A stretch of DNA of 45,456 nt from Parafrankia elaeagni (GCF_000374165.1 NZ_KB893746.1:1-45456), one strand, 5' to 3'; positions 8,073-16,976 are shown, counted from the first letter of the stretch. Numbers and translations are program-made. Notes: generated by a model from the letters alone, not told the origin.

Positions 8073-9540
8073 GTAGCAGCAGTGCCGTGGCGACCAGCAG
8101 TCCCACCGCGGTGAGCAGCACGAGCGCGGCGACGGCCGTCCGGTAGCCGAGCCTGCGGTACTCGGCGTCGGTGCCGGTGCGGATCACGACCCGCGACTCC
8201 TCACCGACGACCCGCTGCAGCGCCGCCGTGCCCGCGACCACGCCCGAGCCACTGACGCCCGAGCCACTGACACCGGGGACCGGGCCGCCCGGCGGCAGGG
8301 ACATCCGCAACACCGGCCCCGGCCCTGGCCCCAGCATCGGTCGCGGTGGTTGGGGTGGAGAGGGAGTCGGTGGCGGTGCGGGTGGTTCCGGCCGTCGGCG
8401 AGTCGGCGGTACGACCAGGGTGACCGCGGGCTTCGGCGGTCCGGGTGCAGGCACAGTCAGGCCTGTGCTGCCCCGCGCCGCCGGCAGCCCGCCGCCGGGG
8501 AGCGGCACCGCGGCCGGGTCGCTCGTCGCCAGCGCGCGGATGTCGTCGTCCAGGCCGACCACCAGGCCCGCCCGGCGCAGCCAGTCGGGACCGAGCGCCT
8601 CGGTGGCGGCGCCGGCGAGCGCGGCGGCGAAGTCCCGCGCTGTCTGGTACCGGTCGGCGGGGCGCTTCGCCAGTGCCCGCAGGACGACCGCACCGATCGG
8701 AGCGGGCGCGGTGTGCAGTGGCGGCGGCGCCTCGCCGAGGTGGCTGCGGCGAAGCCCTTCGGACGAGGACTGCGCGCCCGTCGGGGCCGCCCGGAACGGC
8801 GGCCGGCCAGCCAGCAGTTCGTAGAGGATGACGCCCAGCGCGTACAGGTCGGTGGACGGCCCCAACGGCCCCGCCAGGAACTGCTCCGGCGCCATGTAGC
8901 GCGGGGTTCCGACCGCCGTCGCGGTCCGCAGGTCCGAGCCCGTGTACTCCCGCGCGATGCCGAAGTCGGCGACCTTCAGCTGCCCGCCTTCCGTGAACAG
9001 CACGTTCGCCGGCTTCACGTCCCGGTGCAGCACGCCCCGGCTGTGGGCGTGGCCCAGCGCGGCGGCGGTGGCCAGACCCACCGCGCACACCTGGGCCGGG
9101 GACAGTCCTCGCACGGCCCGCGCGCGCAGTGTGCCGCCGCCGACCAGCTCCATGATGATCAGCGCGCGGTCGTCCAGCTGGATGTAGTCGTACACCCGGA
9201 CGATGTGAGGGTGATCGACCTTGGTGAGGGTGAGGGCCTCCGCCCTGGCGTCGACACTACCGCCGTCCACGCCGGGAACAATTTTGATCGCAACCTGACG
9301 GTTCAGTCGATCCCGGCCCGACAGGACGACACCGAAAGAACCATGGCCGATCTCGCCGTGTACCGCGTAGCCCGGCAACGCAGCCGCGATCAGGTCATGT
9401 TCGCCGGTCAAGAAGTCGCCCCCCCAGGCACAGCGCGCTGCCGTCAAAGGCCCGCGACATTCCGACTGTAGCTGCTCGAAATGCCGTACGCCCGGCACGG
9501 CCCCCGTTGCGCCGGGATTTCGCCAGGTGCGGTTCGACAT
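8065..9540 (-). CDS. Ser/Thr protein kinase (PknB-type) with C-terminal TM
   Basis: From the ATG at 9540 about 491 residues; a TTG at 9411 (just before GEHDLIAAALPGY) or an ATG at 9669 are alternatives. The 9669 start would nearly abut the divergent MFS gene, so I consider it less likely. Kinase motifs are complete: glycine loop GEIGHGSFGVV, VAIK lysine, HRDVKPANVLF catalytic loop, DFG (KVADFGIARE), activation segment GTPRYMAPEQ. A Pro-rich linker follows, then a single TM helix at the very C-terminus with nothing beyond it, so it has no extracytoplasmic sensor domain. It sits upstream of and co-directional with the MoxR operon, suggesting but not proving a regulatory link to the envelope genes. 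Confidence 0.92.
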   Translation of the reverse strand: MSNRTWRNPGATGAVPGVRHFEQLQSECRGPLTAARCAWGGDFLTGEHDLIAAALPGYAVHGEIGHGSFGVVLSGRDRLNRQVAIKIVPGVDGGSVDARAEALTLTKVDHPHIVRVYDYIQLDDRALIIMELVGGGTLRARAVRGLSPAQVCAVGLATAAALGHAHSRGVLHRDVKPANVLFTEGGQLKVADFGIAREYTGSDLRTATAVGTPRYMAPEQFLAGPLGPSTDLYALGVILYELLAGRPPFRAAPTGAQSSSEGLRRSHLGEAPPPLHTAPAPIGAVVLRALAKRPADRYQTARDFAAALAGAATEALGPDWLRRAGLVVGLDDDIRALATSDPAAVPLPGGGLPAARGSTGLTVPAPGPPKPAVTLVVPPTRRRPEPPAPPPTPSPPQPPRPMLGPGPGPVLRMSLPPGGPVPGVSGSGVSGSGVVAGTAALQRVVGEESRVVIRTGTDAEYRRLGYRTAVAALVLLTAVGLLVATALLLRG

Positions 9541-9684
9541 AGTCGGCCGGCTTCCGGCATCCCGGCCGATCCCGCCGAGGCCCCCGGCGTCGTGCGCTGA
9601 CAATGCGGCGGCCGCGGTCAACAATGCGGATGGCCGGAGCCCGGACATCGACATTCGGCGGAGCCGCATTCGTGGGGAGGAAAG

Positions 9685-11364
9685 ATGGCCAGCGCCGGGA
9701 CGGGAACGGGGACGGCCGGGGTGGCGGCCAGGGCGGCGGGCGGTGACAGGGCCGTCCTGCCCACGCTGTGCGCCGGTCAGTTCCTGATGACCCTGGACAG
9801 CTCGGTCATGAACGTCTCGATCGCGACCGTCTCCGCGGACGTCGGAACGACGGTCAGCGGCATCCAGACCGCCATCACCTTCTACACCCTGGTCATGGCC
9901 GCATTCATGATCACCGGTGGTCGGCTCGGGAGGATCTTCGGCCGGAAGCGGGTCTTCGCCGTCGGCTGCGTGATCTACGGCTGCGGGTCGCTGACCACGG
10001 CGCTCGCCGGAAATCTGGCTGTGCTCACCGTGGGCTGGTCAGTGCTTGAGGGGATCGGCGCGGCGCTGATCATGCCGGCGATCGTCGCCCTGGTGGCGGC
10101 CAACTTCGCGCCCCCCGACCGTCCGCGCGCCTATGGCCTGGTCGCCTCGGCGGGAGCGATCGCGGTCGCCACCGGACCGCTCGTCGGCGGCCTGTTCACC
10201 ACCTATCTGTCCTGGCGGTGGGTGTTCGCCGGTGAGGTGGTGGTCGTGCTGGTCATCCTGGCCTTCACCCGCCGGATGGCCGAGTCCCCGGCAGGGGAGC
10301 CCTCCGGTGGATCCCGGGGGTGGAGTGCCAGCCTCGACCTCACCGGAACCGGACTTTCCGCGCTGGGGCTGTGTCTGGTCGTCTACGGCGTCCTGCGGGC
10401 GGGGAGCTGGGGGCTGGTCAGGCCCAAGGACGGCGAACCGGCCTGGCTGGGGCTCTCGCCGGCCTGCTGGCTGATCTTCGCCGGCCTGTTCACCCTGCGG
10501 GTCTTCCTGTGGTGGGAGGAGAGGCGGATCGCCCGCGGACGGCCCGCGCTGCTCGACCCCGCGATGCTGCGGAACCGGACGCTGCTGGGTGGCCTCACGT
10601 CCTTCTTCTTCCAGTACCTCCTGCAGGCGGGGCTGTTCTTCGTCGTGCCGCTGTTCCTCTCCGTGTCCCTGGGGCTGTCCGCGGTCGAGACCGGGGTGTG
10701 GCTGATTCCGCTGTCCGCGACGCTGCTGGCCGCGGCCGTCGGCATCCCCAGGCTGCTCCCGCACGCCTCCCCGCGCCGCATCGTCCGCCTGGGCTTCCTC
10801 GCGCTCCTCGGCGGGATCATGACCATGATCGCGCTGCTGGATCTCGGTGCCGGCCCGGAGATCGTGACCTGGCCGCTGCTGCTGGCCGGCCTCGGCATCG
10901 GCGCGCTCGCGTCCCAGCTGGGCAGCGTCACCGTCTCCTCCGTCGCGGACGAGGACAGCGCCGAGGTCGGCGGGGTGCAGAACACGGTGACCAACCTGGG
11001 CGCCTCGATCGGCACGGCGGTGGCCGGTACGGTGCTCATCGCGAGCCTGACGACGTCGTTCCTGGCTGGCGTGCGGGACAACCCCGCGGCACCGCCGGAC
11101 CTCGCGGCACAGGCCACGGTGCGGCTGACAGAGGGTGCCCCGTTCCTGTCGGACCACGATCTGGAGGCCGGCCTCGCCGACGCAGGCGTGCCCGCGCCGA
11201 CCGCGGAGGTGATCGTCGACGAGAACGCCCGGGCCCGCGTCACGGCACTGCGCGCCTCGCTGGCGGTCCTCGCGCTCGTCGCGCTGCTCGCGACGGTGTT
11301 CACCCGCCGGATTCCGCCGCGCCAGCTCGCCGGCTCCGGTCGCGGCCCCTCCGCGACCGGGTGA
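9685..11364 (+). CDS. DHA2-family MFS multidrug efflux transporter
   Basis: 559 residues with about 14 predicted TM segments, the layout of EmrB/QacA proton-drug antiporters. Motif D1-like LDSSVMNVS lies in TM1, motif A GGRLGRIFGRKR in loop 2-3, and the TM5 antiporter region reads VATGPLVGGLF. The start ATG follows a strong GGAGGAAAG ribosome binding site at 9677-9683. Divergent from the kinase gene. The substrate cannot be predicted; no dedicated regulator is adjacent. Confidence 0.93.
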   Translation: MASAGTGTGTAGVAARAAGGDRAVLPTLCAGQFLMTLDSSVMNVSIATVSADVGTTVSGIQTAITFYTLVMAAFMITGGRLGRIFGRKRVFAVGCVIYGCGSLTTALAGNLAVLTVGWSVLEGIGAALIMPAIVALVAANFAPPDRPRAYGLVASAGAIAVATGPLVGGLFTTYLSWRWVFAGEVVVVLVILAFTRRMAESPAGEPSGGSRGWSASLDLTGTGLSALGLCLVVYGVLRAGSWGLVRPKDGEPAWLGLSPACWLIFAGLFTLRVFLWWEERRIARGRPALLDPAMLRNRTLLGGLTSFFFQYLLQAGLFFVVPLFLSVSLGLSAVETGVWLIPLSATLLAAAVGIPRLLPHASPRRIVRLGFLALLGGIMTMIALLDLGAGPEIVTWPLLLAGLGIGALASQLGSVTVSSVADEDSAEVGGVQNTVTNLGASIGTAVAGTVLIASLTTSFLAGVRDNPAAPPDLAAQATVRLTEGAPFLSDHDLEAGLADAGVPAPTAEVIVDENARARVTALRASLAVLALVALLATVFTRRIPPRQLAGSGRGPSATG

Positions 11365-11478
11365 CCTGGCGGCCCGCCGAAGCGTGGCACCTTTCCGAAA
11401 GCAGGGCATGACCCGGACGGAGGCGGGCATACCGGGCCTGGCCTGTGGACAGCTACCGCTATGCGAGGAGCTTCGCCT

Positions 11479-12885
11479 ATGACCGACCGTTCTGCGCTCG
11501 GCTCCATCCCCGGCATCGACGGCACGGACTCCAGCCTCGGCGTCCTTGTGATCATGGCCGGGGCCGCCATCGTCGGCTATCTGGCCGCTTTGCTCCTGTA
11601 CCGGGTTCTGCGCCGCATCGGCCGGCATTCGCAGATCGTCCGCGACCTCGCCGTCCGCGGACGGCGGCCGACGCGTTTCGCCTTCGTCGTCCTCGGGCTG
11701 CTCACGGCCGCGAACGCCACCGTGGAACAGTCCTGGACGCCCCCCACCGTGCGGGTGCTCGGCCTGGCCCTGATCGCGGCGATCGCCTGGCTGGTGGGCG
11801 TTCTCGCCTTCGTCGTCGAGGACCTGGCCCTGTCCCGCTACCGGATGGACATCGCCGACAACAGGCATGCCCGCCGGATCCGGACCCAGGTGATCCTGCT
11901 GCGCCGGATCACCGTGCTGGTCATCTCGCTGATCGCGATCGCGTCGATGCTGATGACGATCCCCAGCGTCCGCGTGGCGGGGGCGAGCATCGTCGCCTCC
12001 GCCGGAGTGGTCGGCATCATCGCCGGTCTCGCGGCGCAGACCTCGCTCGCGAACGTCTTCGCCGGCCTGCAGCTGGCGTTCACCGACGCCATCCGGGTGG
12101 ACGACGTCGTCGTGGTCGAGGACGAGTGGGGAAGAATCGAGGAGATCACCCTCACCTACGTCGTCGTGCACATCTGGGACGACCGCCGGATGATCCTCCC
12201 GTCCACCTATTTCACGACGAACCCGTTCCAGAACTGGACCCGCCGGGAATCGGCCGTCCTCGGCGCGGTGGAGTTCGACCTGGACTGGTCGGTCCCCGTC
12301 AACGACATGCGGGCCGAGATGCACCGCATCGTGGAGAACACCGAGCTGTGGGACAGAAGGGTCAGCGTCCTGCAGGTCACCGACGCCATCGGCGACCACG
12401 TGCGGATCAGGGTTCTCGTCAGCGGCAAGGACGGGCCGACGACGTTCGACCTTCGCTGCCATGTACGGGAGGCACTGGTGGACTGGCTGCGGCGCCGGCA
12501 CCCGGTCGCGTTGCCGCGCACCCGAATCGAGCTCGATCGTTCCTCGGTCGAGTTCGGTTCCCGGAACGGGCACGGCGGACGATCCGTCCCCACGGAACGC
12601 GTCCGGCTGGAGAAGGAAGCACCCGAGGTGATCTCGGACGCCCGTCTGTTCACCGGCAGCGCCGAGGCCGAGGAGCGCTCCCGCGCCTTCAGCGAGACCG
12701 GTGAGCACGACGTGGACCCCGCCGGCATGCAGGATGGCGACGGGTCCACGGGCGACCGGTCCACGGGCGACGGGTCCACGGGCGACAGACCGGACGGCGA
12801 GCCGCGCGCTCCGCGGCAGCGCGGGACGGACGGGCGGGAAAACAGCGACTCGGCCCCTGCGCCCGCGTCAGCCCACGTGCGCTGA
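11479..12885 (+). CDS. MscS-family mechanosensitive channel
   Basis: 468 residues. The ATG at 11479 is preferred because GCGAGGAG (11464-11471) is correctly spaced; an in-frame ATG at 11461 lacks this. Four hydrophobic segments are followed by the Gly/Ala-rich pore helix (GIIAGLAAQTSLANVFAGL) and the MscS beta-domain (VDDVVVVEDEWGRIEEITL; YFTTNPFQNWTRRE). The last 80 residues are a hydrophilic tail with the repeat GDGST/GDRST, unlike the core and probably disordered. Releases solutes on hypo-osmotic shock in characterised relatives. Confidence 0.92.
   Translation: MTDRSALGSIPGIDGTDSSLGVLVIMAGAAIVGYLAALLLYRVLRRIGRHSQIVRDLAVRGRRPTRFAFVVLGLLTAANATVEQSWTPPTVRVLGLALIAAIAWLVGVLAFVVEDLALSRYRMDIADNRHARRIRTQVILLRRITVLVISLIAIASMLMTIPSVRVAGASIVASAGVVGIIAGLAAQTSLANVFAGLQLAFTDAIRVDDVVVVEDEWGRIEEITLTYVVVHIWDDRRMILPSTYFTTNPFQNWTRRESAVLGAVEFDLDWSVPVNDMRAEMHRIVENTELWDRRVSVLQVTDAIGDHVRIRVLVSGKDGPTTFDLRCHVREALVDWLRRRHPVALPRTRIELDRSSVEFGSRNGHGGRSVPTERVRLEKEAPEVISDARLFTGSAEAEERSRAFSETGEHDVDPAGMQDGDGSTGDRSTGDGSTGDRPDGEPRAPRQRGTDGRENSDSAPAPASAHVR
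12736..12786. repeat. 15-bp tandem repeat in the MscS tail
   Basis: GGCGACGGGTCCACG occurs three times (the middle copy has one change) plus a partial copy, encoding GDGST-GDRST-GDGST-GD. Confidence 0.85.
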
Positions 12886-12994
12886 CGAAACACCGCCGTC
12901 GGCGCAGCCCTCGCCGGGCTCGCCGCGTCACGCGGTGGCCCGGGTCTCGGGCGCAGACTCACGATCATCGGCCTGTTCGTGCGACGGTTACTGC

Positions 12995-14176
12995 GTGAGC
13001 TTGTTGGGTGACGCCCTGGAGAGCATGTCCACCAGCGCCGGGCGGTGGGCATCACTGCGGGCCGACCTTCACTGGTGGGCCGACAGCGCCGCGCTGACCA
13101 GGGCTCGGACCGCGGCTGCGGCTGCGCGTGGGATCCCTGCCGACATCCAGCCGCCAGGGTTCCCGCGCGCGCCGGTCGCCGCGGTCGCGGTGGACGAGCA
13201 GCGCGGTTCGCTCCTCGCCACCCCTCGTTCGCTGCGGGTCGAATGGCACGCCAGCGCGGTGGCCGCCGCGGACGGCGGCGCCGGTGCCACCGGCGCGGTG
13301 GTCGCCGTGGTGCGGGGGGCCGTGGTGCGGGGGGACGTGGTGCGGGGGGAGGAGTGGCGTGAGCGTTGCGCCGGGCACGTCCGGGGCTCGCAGGCCACCG
13401 ATCCCGGCACCGGCCTGACCGCCCGGTGGGTCCGCGAACTCGTCTTCGTCCGACCCTGGCGGCTGCTGCCCTGCCTGCATTTGAAGGCCTACGACGCACT
13501 GGACTGGCACGGGCGGCCGGCGACCTGGCTGCGTGCCCAGCCACGCGAGAACGAGTTCTGGTCGACACCCAGCCTGCACAGCCTCACCGACGGCGACGCC
13601 TATGATCTTGTCGTCGACAGCGCCACCGGTGTGCTGCTGGACCTGACCACCTGGCACGCCGACCAGGAGGTCGAGCGGTGCTGGCTGAGCGACCCGCGGT
13701 TCGACGCCCCGCTCGACCCGGCCCACTTCGACCTGGCGACGGTCGGCACCGCCGCCGAGACCGAATCCCCGATCAGGCGAGCCAGACCGCTCGCCGAGCT
13801 CGCCGACGAGGTCGACTTCACCGTGCTGAGCCCGCGCGGTGAGCGCTACACCGGAGTCGTCGACACCGACGAGGGCGGGTCCGTCATCGTCGCCCATCCT
13901 TCGGCCGGCGGACCCGGCGGACCCGGCGGACCCGGCGGACCCGGCGGCTGGCGCCGGTGGTTCACGCAGTCCGGGGGAGCGAGGATGGCGGATCCGGCGG
14001 AATGGGAGCCGATCCAGCTGCCGGACGGCACCCATGCCCGGCGGTGGTCTCCCAGCGGCGACCCCGACCAGGTCCATCTGCGCTTCGAGCGGGCCGGCAC
14101 CCAGGTCTGGGTACAGGGGCGTGGACGTCGCGACGTCCACCGACTGGCTGCCAGTCTCGAACCGATCAGCCGCTGA
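12995..14176 (+). CDS. Hypothetical protein, weakly RseB/LolA-like
   Basis: About 393 residues from GTG 12995; ATG 13025 is an alternative. The frame is open upstream to 12701 but that part overlaps the MscS gene out of frame. No signal peptide is clear. The middle part (YDLVVDSATGVLLDLTTWH) and the C-terminal end (VWVQGRGRRDVHRLAASLEP) resemble the build of MucB/RseB-type beta-sheet proteins, where a cargo-binding fold ends with a small domain, but the likeness is faint and I do not assign a function. It carries two in-frame repeat tracts, VVRGA/VVRGD/VVRGE and GGPGGPGGPGG. Confidence 0.7.
   Translation: MSLLGDALESMSTSAGRWASLRADLHWWADSAALTRARTAAAAARGIPADIQPPGFPRAPVAAVAVDEQRGSLLATPRSLRVEWHASAVAAADGGAGATGAVVAVVRGAVVRGDVVRGEEWRERCAGHVRGSQATDPGTGLTARWVRELVFVRPWRLLPCLHLKAYDALDWHGRPATWLRAQPRENEFWSTPSLHSLTDGDAYDLVVDSATGVLLDLTTWHADQEVERCWLSDPRFDAPLDPAHFDLATVGTAAETESPIRRARPLAELADEVDFTVLSPRGERYTGVVDTDEGGSVIVAHPSAGGPGGPGGPGGPGGWRRWFTQSGGARMADPAEWEPIQLPDGTHARRWSPSGDPDQVHLRFERAGTQVWVQGRGRRDVHRLAASLEPISR
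13307..13351. repeat. 15-bp tandem repeat, three copies
   Basis: GTGGTGCGGGGGGNN repeats three times in frame (VVRGA, VVRGD, VVRGE) in the hypothetical protein. Confidence 0.85.
13910..13945. repeat. 9-bp tandem repeat, four copies
   Basis: GGACCCGGC is repeated four times, encoding a Gly-Gly-Pro linker between two parts of the hypothetical protein. Confidence 0.9.
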
Positions 14177-14182
14177 CACTCG

Positions 14183-14238
14183 TCCGGACTCGCCTGTCCG
14201 GACTCGCCTGTCCGGACTCGCCTGTCCGGACTCGCTTG
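14183..14238. repeat. 14-bp tandem repeat just past a stop codon
   Basis: TCCGGACTCGCCTG is repeated four times (last copy with one change), starting 7 bp after the stop of the preceding gene. Each unit contains the 6-bp palindrome TCCGGA. Not in frame with any convincing gene. Confidence 0.9.
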
Positions 14239-14373
14239 CCCGAACCGCCGCGGCAGCTCGATCCCGTCCTCCGGCGGCGTAGCTCTGCCCACTGTTGTTC
14301 TCGTGATGTGAACCTTTTCGGGGGTGATGGACTCTTTACCCTCTGCGGCAACCAGGCCGCAGAGGAGGACACG

Positions 14374-15726
14374 ATGACGATGTCCGACCGGCCGGGAAGC
14401 CACCCGGCCGATCACCGCACCACCGGTCTCACCGGTCTCACCGGCGTCACACGCAGCGGCCCGGGCACCCGGAGCCGCCGGGGCTCCCGGGGCTCCCGGG
14501 GCCGGCGCCTGGCCGGGCTGATGCTGGTCGCCACCGCCGTGGTGGCGACGATCCCCGCGCAGGCGGCAATGGCCGGCGGGCCCGGGCCGCGGCCGATGCC
14601 GCCCCGGCCGACGCAGGCCCCTGCGACCCCTGCAACCCCTCAGGCTGCGATCACCGCGGCCTACACGCAGGCTCTCACCGGCGGTCAGGGCCCGGACCAC
14701 GCCCTGGCGGCCGTCGAGGACGGCGCGGCCCTGGCCGGCACCCTCGCCCTGGCCACGGAGAACTTCCCGCAGGCGACCAGCACCGCCCAGGTGGCCGTCA
14801 GCGACATAGCCCTCCAGGGCCCCCGGAAAGCGGCCCTGCACTTCCACGTCACCTACCAGGGCGGCATCGACTTCGGTGTGCGGGACGGCACGGCCGTGGT
14901 CAGCGACGGCCGCTGGAAGGTGAGCCGCGAGACCTACTGCATGGTCCTGGGCTGGGCCGGCGCCACCTGCCCGCCGAAGGCCGGTCGCCCGCCGCGGAAC
15001 GCGGCCGCGGCGCGGGCCGCCATCGGGCAGGCCTACGCGCAGGCGTTCACCAGCGGCGAGAACACCGCCCGCGCCCTCGCCGCGGTGGAGGACGGCCCGG
15101 CGCTGGCGGGCACCCTGGCACTGGCCACGCAGAACGTCCCGCAGCTCGTCTCCGCCTCCGCGGCGACCACGAGCGACGTCGTCTTCACCGACCCGCGGAA
15201 CGCCTGGCTGCGCCTCCGTCTCACCTACCCGGAGGGCCTCGACTTCGGTGTGCGGGATGGCACCGCCGTGGTCAGTGACGGGCGGTGGAAGGTGAGCCGC
15301 GCGTCCTTCTGCGCCATCCTCGGCACGGTCGGCGTTCCCTGCCCGCCGAAGGCCGGTCGCCCGCCGCAGAACGCGGCCGCGGCGCGGGCCGCCATCGGGC
15401 AGGCCTACGCGCAGGCGTTCACCAGCAGCGGGGACCCGGCGCACAGCCTCGCCGCCGTGGAGGACGGCCCGGCCCTGGCCGCCACCCTCGCGCAGGCCCA
15501 GCAGAACTTCCCGCAGGCGACATCCAGTGCCTCGGTGACGACGAGTGACGTGACCTTCACCGACCCGCGGAACGCCTGGCTGCGGTTCCACGTCACCTAC
15601 CAGGGCGGCGTCGACTTCGGTGTGCGAGGCGGCACGGCCGTGATCAGCGAGGGCCAGTGGAAGGTGAGCCGCGAGACCTACTGCATGGTCATGGGCTGGG
15701 CCGGTGCCACCTGCCCGGCTCCGTGA
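14374..15726 (+). CDS. Secreted protein of three tandem 124-residue repeats
   Basis: 450 residues from ATG 14374, preceded by AGAGGAGG. An Arg-rich N-region (RSRRGSRGSRGRR) and hydrophobic stretch (LAGLMLVATAVVATIP) with AQAAMA form a long signal peptide. Three repeats follow (about 90-200, 210-324, 333-448), each with AAVEDGPALA, a SDVxFTDPRNAWLR strand, a DFGVRDGTAVVSDGRWKVSR block and a Cys pair 10 residues apart (189/199, 313/323, 437/447). The repeat resembles NTF2-like/MTB12-type secreted antigen domains in its closing strand (GxWKVSRxxxC), but the match is distant. About 90 bases around the start of repeats 2 and 3 are almost identical with a 372-bp period, implying recent duplication. 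Function unknown; the Cys pairs suggest disulfides outside the cell. Confidence 0.85.
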   Translation: MTMSDRPGSHPADHRTTGLTGLTGVTRSGPGTRSRRGSRGSRGRRLAGLMLVATAVVATIPAQAAMAGGPGPRPMPPRPTQAPATPATPQAAITAAYTQALTGGQGPDHALAAVEDGAALAGTLALATENFPQATSTAQVAVSDIALQGPRKAALHFHVTYQGGIDFGVRDGTAVVSDGRWKVSRETYCMVLGWAGATCPPKAGRPPRNAAAARAAIGQAYAQAFTSGENTARALAAVEDGPALAGTLALATQNVPQLVSASAATTSDVVFTDPRNAWLRLRLTYPEGLDFGVRDGTAVVSDGRWKVSRASFCAILGTVGVPCPPKAGRPPQNAAAARAAIGQAYAQAFTSSGDPAHSLAAVEDGPALAATLAQAQQNFPQATSSASVTTSDVTFTDPRNAWLRFHVTYQGGVDFGVRGGTAVISEGQWKVSRETYCMVMGWAGATCPAP

Positions 15727-15784
15727 CGCGGGTGAGCGCGGCGGAGTAACTGCTCCCGCCCGCGGAAGCTCATAGGACGGGCAA

Positions 15785-15814
15785 CGTGGCCGGGCGGTTT
15801 CTGGCTCGGCCACG
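15785..15814 (+). terminator. Terminator-like hairpin after the repeat protein
   Basis: CGTGGCCGGGC (15785-15795) pairs with GCTCGGCCACG (15804-15814) with one G-U pair and an 8-nt loop, 58 bp after the stop. The remaining sequence to 16040 shows no supportable gene. Confidence 0.55.
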
Positions 15815-16040
15815 TCGCCCTCCCGCCTCGTCTCCGACGGTTCTGCGTGGCCCTACCGTCTGAGCTGGCCACATGTGGGACGGCGGGTTGCTCCCCGGGA
15901 ATACCGAGATCGCCGACGGCAATACCAGTGATTTCGGACTCCCTACGGCCGAACAATGTGTTCGGGCCGTCCCGCCTCATGAACAGGTCGGTCGGTAATC
16001 TGCCTGGCTCGAATCGATTCGGGCTGTTTCGCGCACGCCG

Positions 16041-16859
16041 ATGACGTTCCCGGTGCCGCCAGGCTCCGGCTCCGTCCGCGTCGCTTCATCGACCGACCCT
16101 GGAGATACGGCGGGCCCCACCCCGACGGCCACAACCACCACCCCGACCCCGGGACCCACGCTGCCGCAGCCCACCACTCCGGCCCCGACGCCCCCGGCCT
16201 CCTCGCCGACCCCCGCTTCCCCGCCCTCGAGCGACGCGCGGACGCCGGTGATTCTCGGCGCCAACCGCGGACCGAACGGTCTCGAGGTCGGCGTCGCACC
16301 CGCCGCACCGCCCGGAGCTCAGATCCCGTGGGCGACGGGCACCATGACGGTGCACGAAGGGAACAGGCTTCTGGGCACGGTGCCGATCGCGAAGCCGGAC
16401 GAGCCCATGGGCAATCCCTACGCACATGGCATCCTGGACATCGACCTGCTGCCGGGATACCACCCGCTGACCCTCGACTACAGCGGCGACGCGAACTTCC
16501 AGCCGAACCGGGCCACGGTGTCGGTGGACATCCCGAACGCAGAGGTCATCGCGTCGGTTCCCGGCTCGCCTGTCGACGGCCAGCCGTACACCGTCGAGGT
16601 TCAGGTGGTGCCGCTGCCGGGAGCCAGCGGCATACCCACCGGCAAGGTTCGCAACGCGGAGGACTTCGCCCAGCCCTCGTTCGAGGCGACCCTCGACGCC
16701 CAGGGCCGAGCGACGATCACCGTGCAGCAGCGCCCGTCCAACCCTCCCCGCACGGCTCCGATAGCAGCACACCTTTTCATCGAGTATCTGGGTGACAGCA
16801 CCTTCGTCCCCAGCCGCACGCTCGTCCAGTTCACCATTCTCCCGAGCCCGGCCGCGTAA
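16041..16859 (+). CDS. Ig-like (Big_3-type) repeat surface protein, apparently without export signal
   Basis: 272 residues. A Thr/Pro-rich stalk (about 20-65, TPTATTTTPTPGP) precedes two bacterial Ig-like domains of the Big_3 type: GTMTVHEGNRLLGTVP then LTLDYSGDANFQPNRATV, and a second unit ending FIEYLGDSTFVPSRT. Such domains are normally extracellular, yet the frame has an in-frame stop at 15996 and neither a signal peptide nor a good ribosome binding site is visible. It may be N-terminally truncated, or the true start may lie in another frame through a frameshift. It ends at a very strong terminator. Confidence 0.65.
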   Translation: MTFPVPPGSGSVRVASSTDPGDTAGPTPTATTTTPTPGPTLPQPTTPAPTPPASSPTPASPPSSDARTPVILGANRGPNGLEVGVAPAAPPGAQIPWATGTMTVHEGNRLLGTVPIAKPDEPMGNPYAHGILDIDLLPGYHPLTLDYSGDANFQPNRATVSVDIPNAEVIASVPGSPVDGQPYTVEVQVVPLPGASGIPTGKVRNAEDFAQPSFEATLDAQGRATITVQQRPSNPPRTAPIAAHLFIEYLGDSTFVPSRTLVQFTILPSPAA

Positions 16860-16895
16860 CGGCGCCGCTCGCGCCGACGGGTCAGGTAGCGAAGG

Positions 16896-16928
16896 CGCAC
16901 CCTGCCCGGCAGCGCCGGGCAGGGTGCG
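16896..16928. terminator. Strong hairpin terminator
   Basis: A perfect 15-bp stem: CGCACCCTGCCCGGC (16896-16910) against its complement at 16914-16928, with only a 3-nt loop (AGC). It begins 36 bp after the Ig-like protein's stop. Confidence 0.75.
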
Positions 16929-16976
16929 GGCAGGCCTGGCCTCACCATTCGGTGAGAACCCGGAAAGGAGCACGAG

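Noticed and set aside
10039-12708. Long minus-strand open frame (889 codons) opposite the MFS and MscS genes
   Set aside because: Both plus-strand genes have clear families and RBS; the minus frame is a GC-bias artefact.
14969-15440. The 372-bp-period repeat as a CRISPR or mobile repeat
   Set aside because: Units are coding, in frame and much longer than CRISPR repeats; no spacers or nearby cas genes.
13846-15813. Minus-strand open frame opposite the three-repeat secreted protein, itself showing repeats
   Set aside because: The repeats merely mirror the plus-strand repeats; the plus strand has RBS, signal peptide and conserved Cys pairs.
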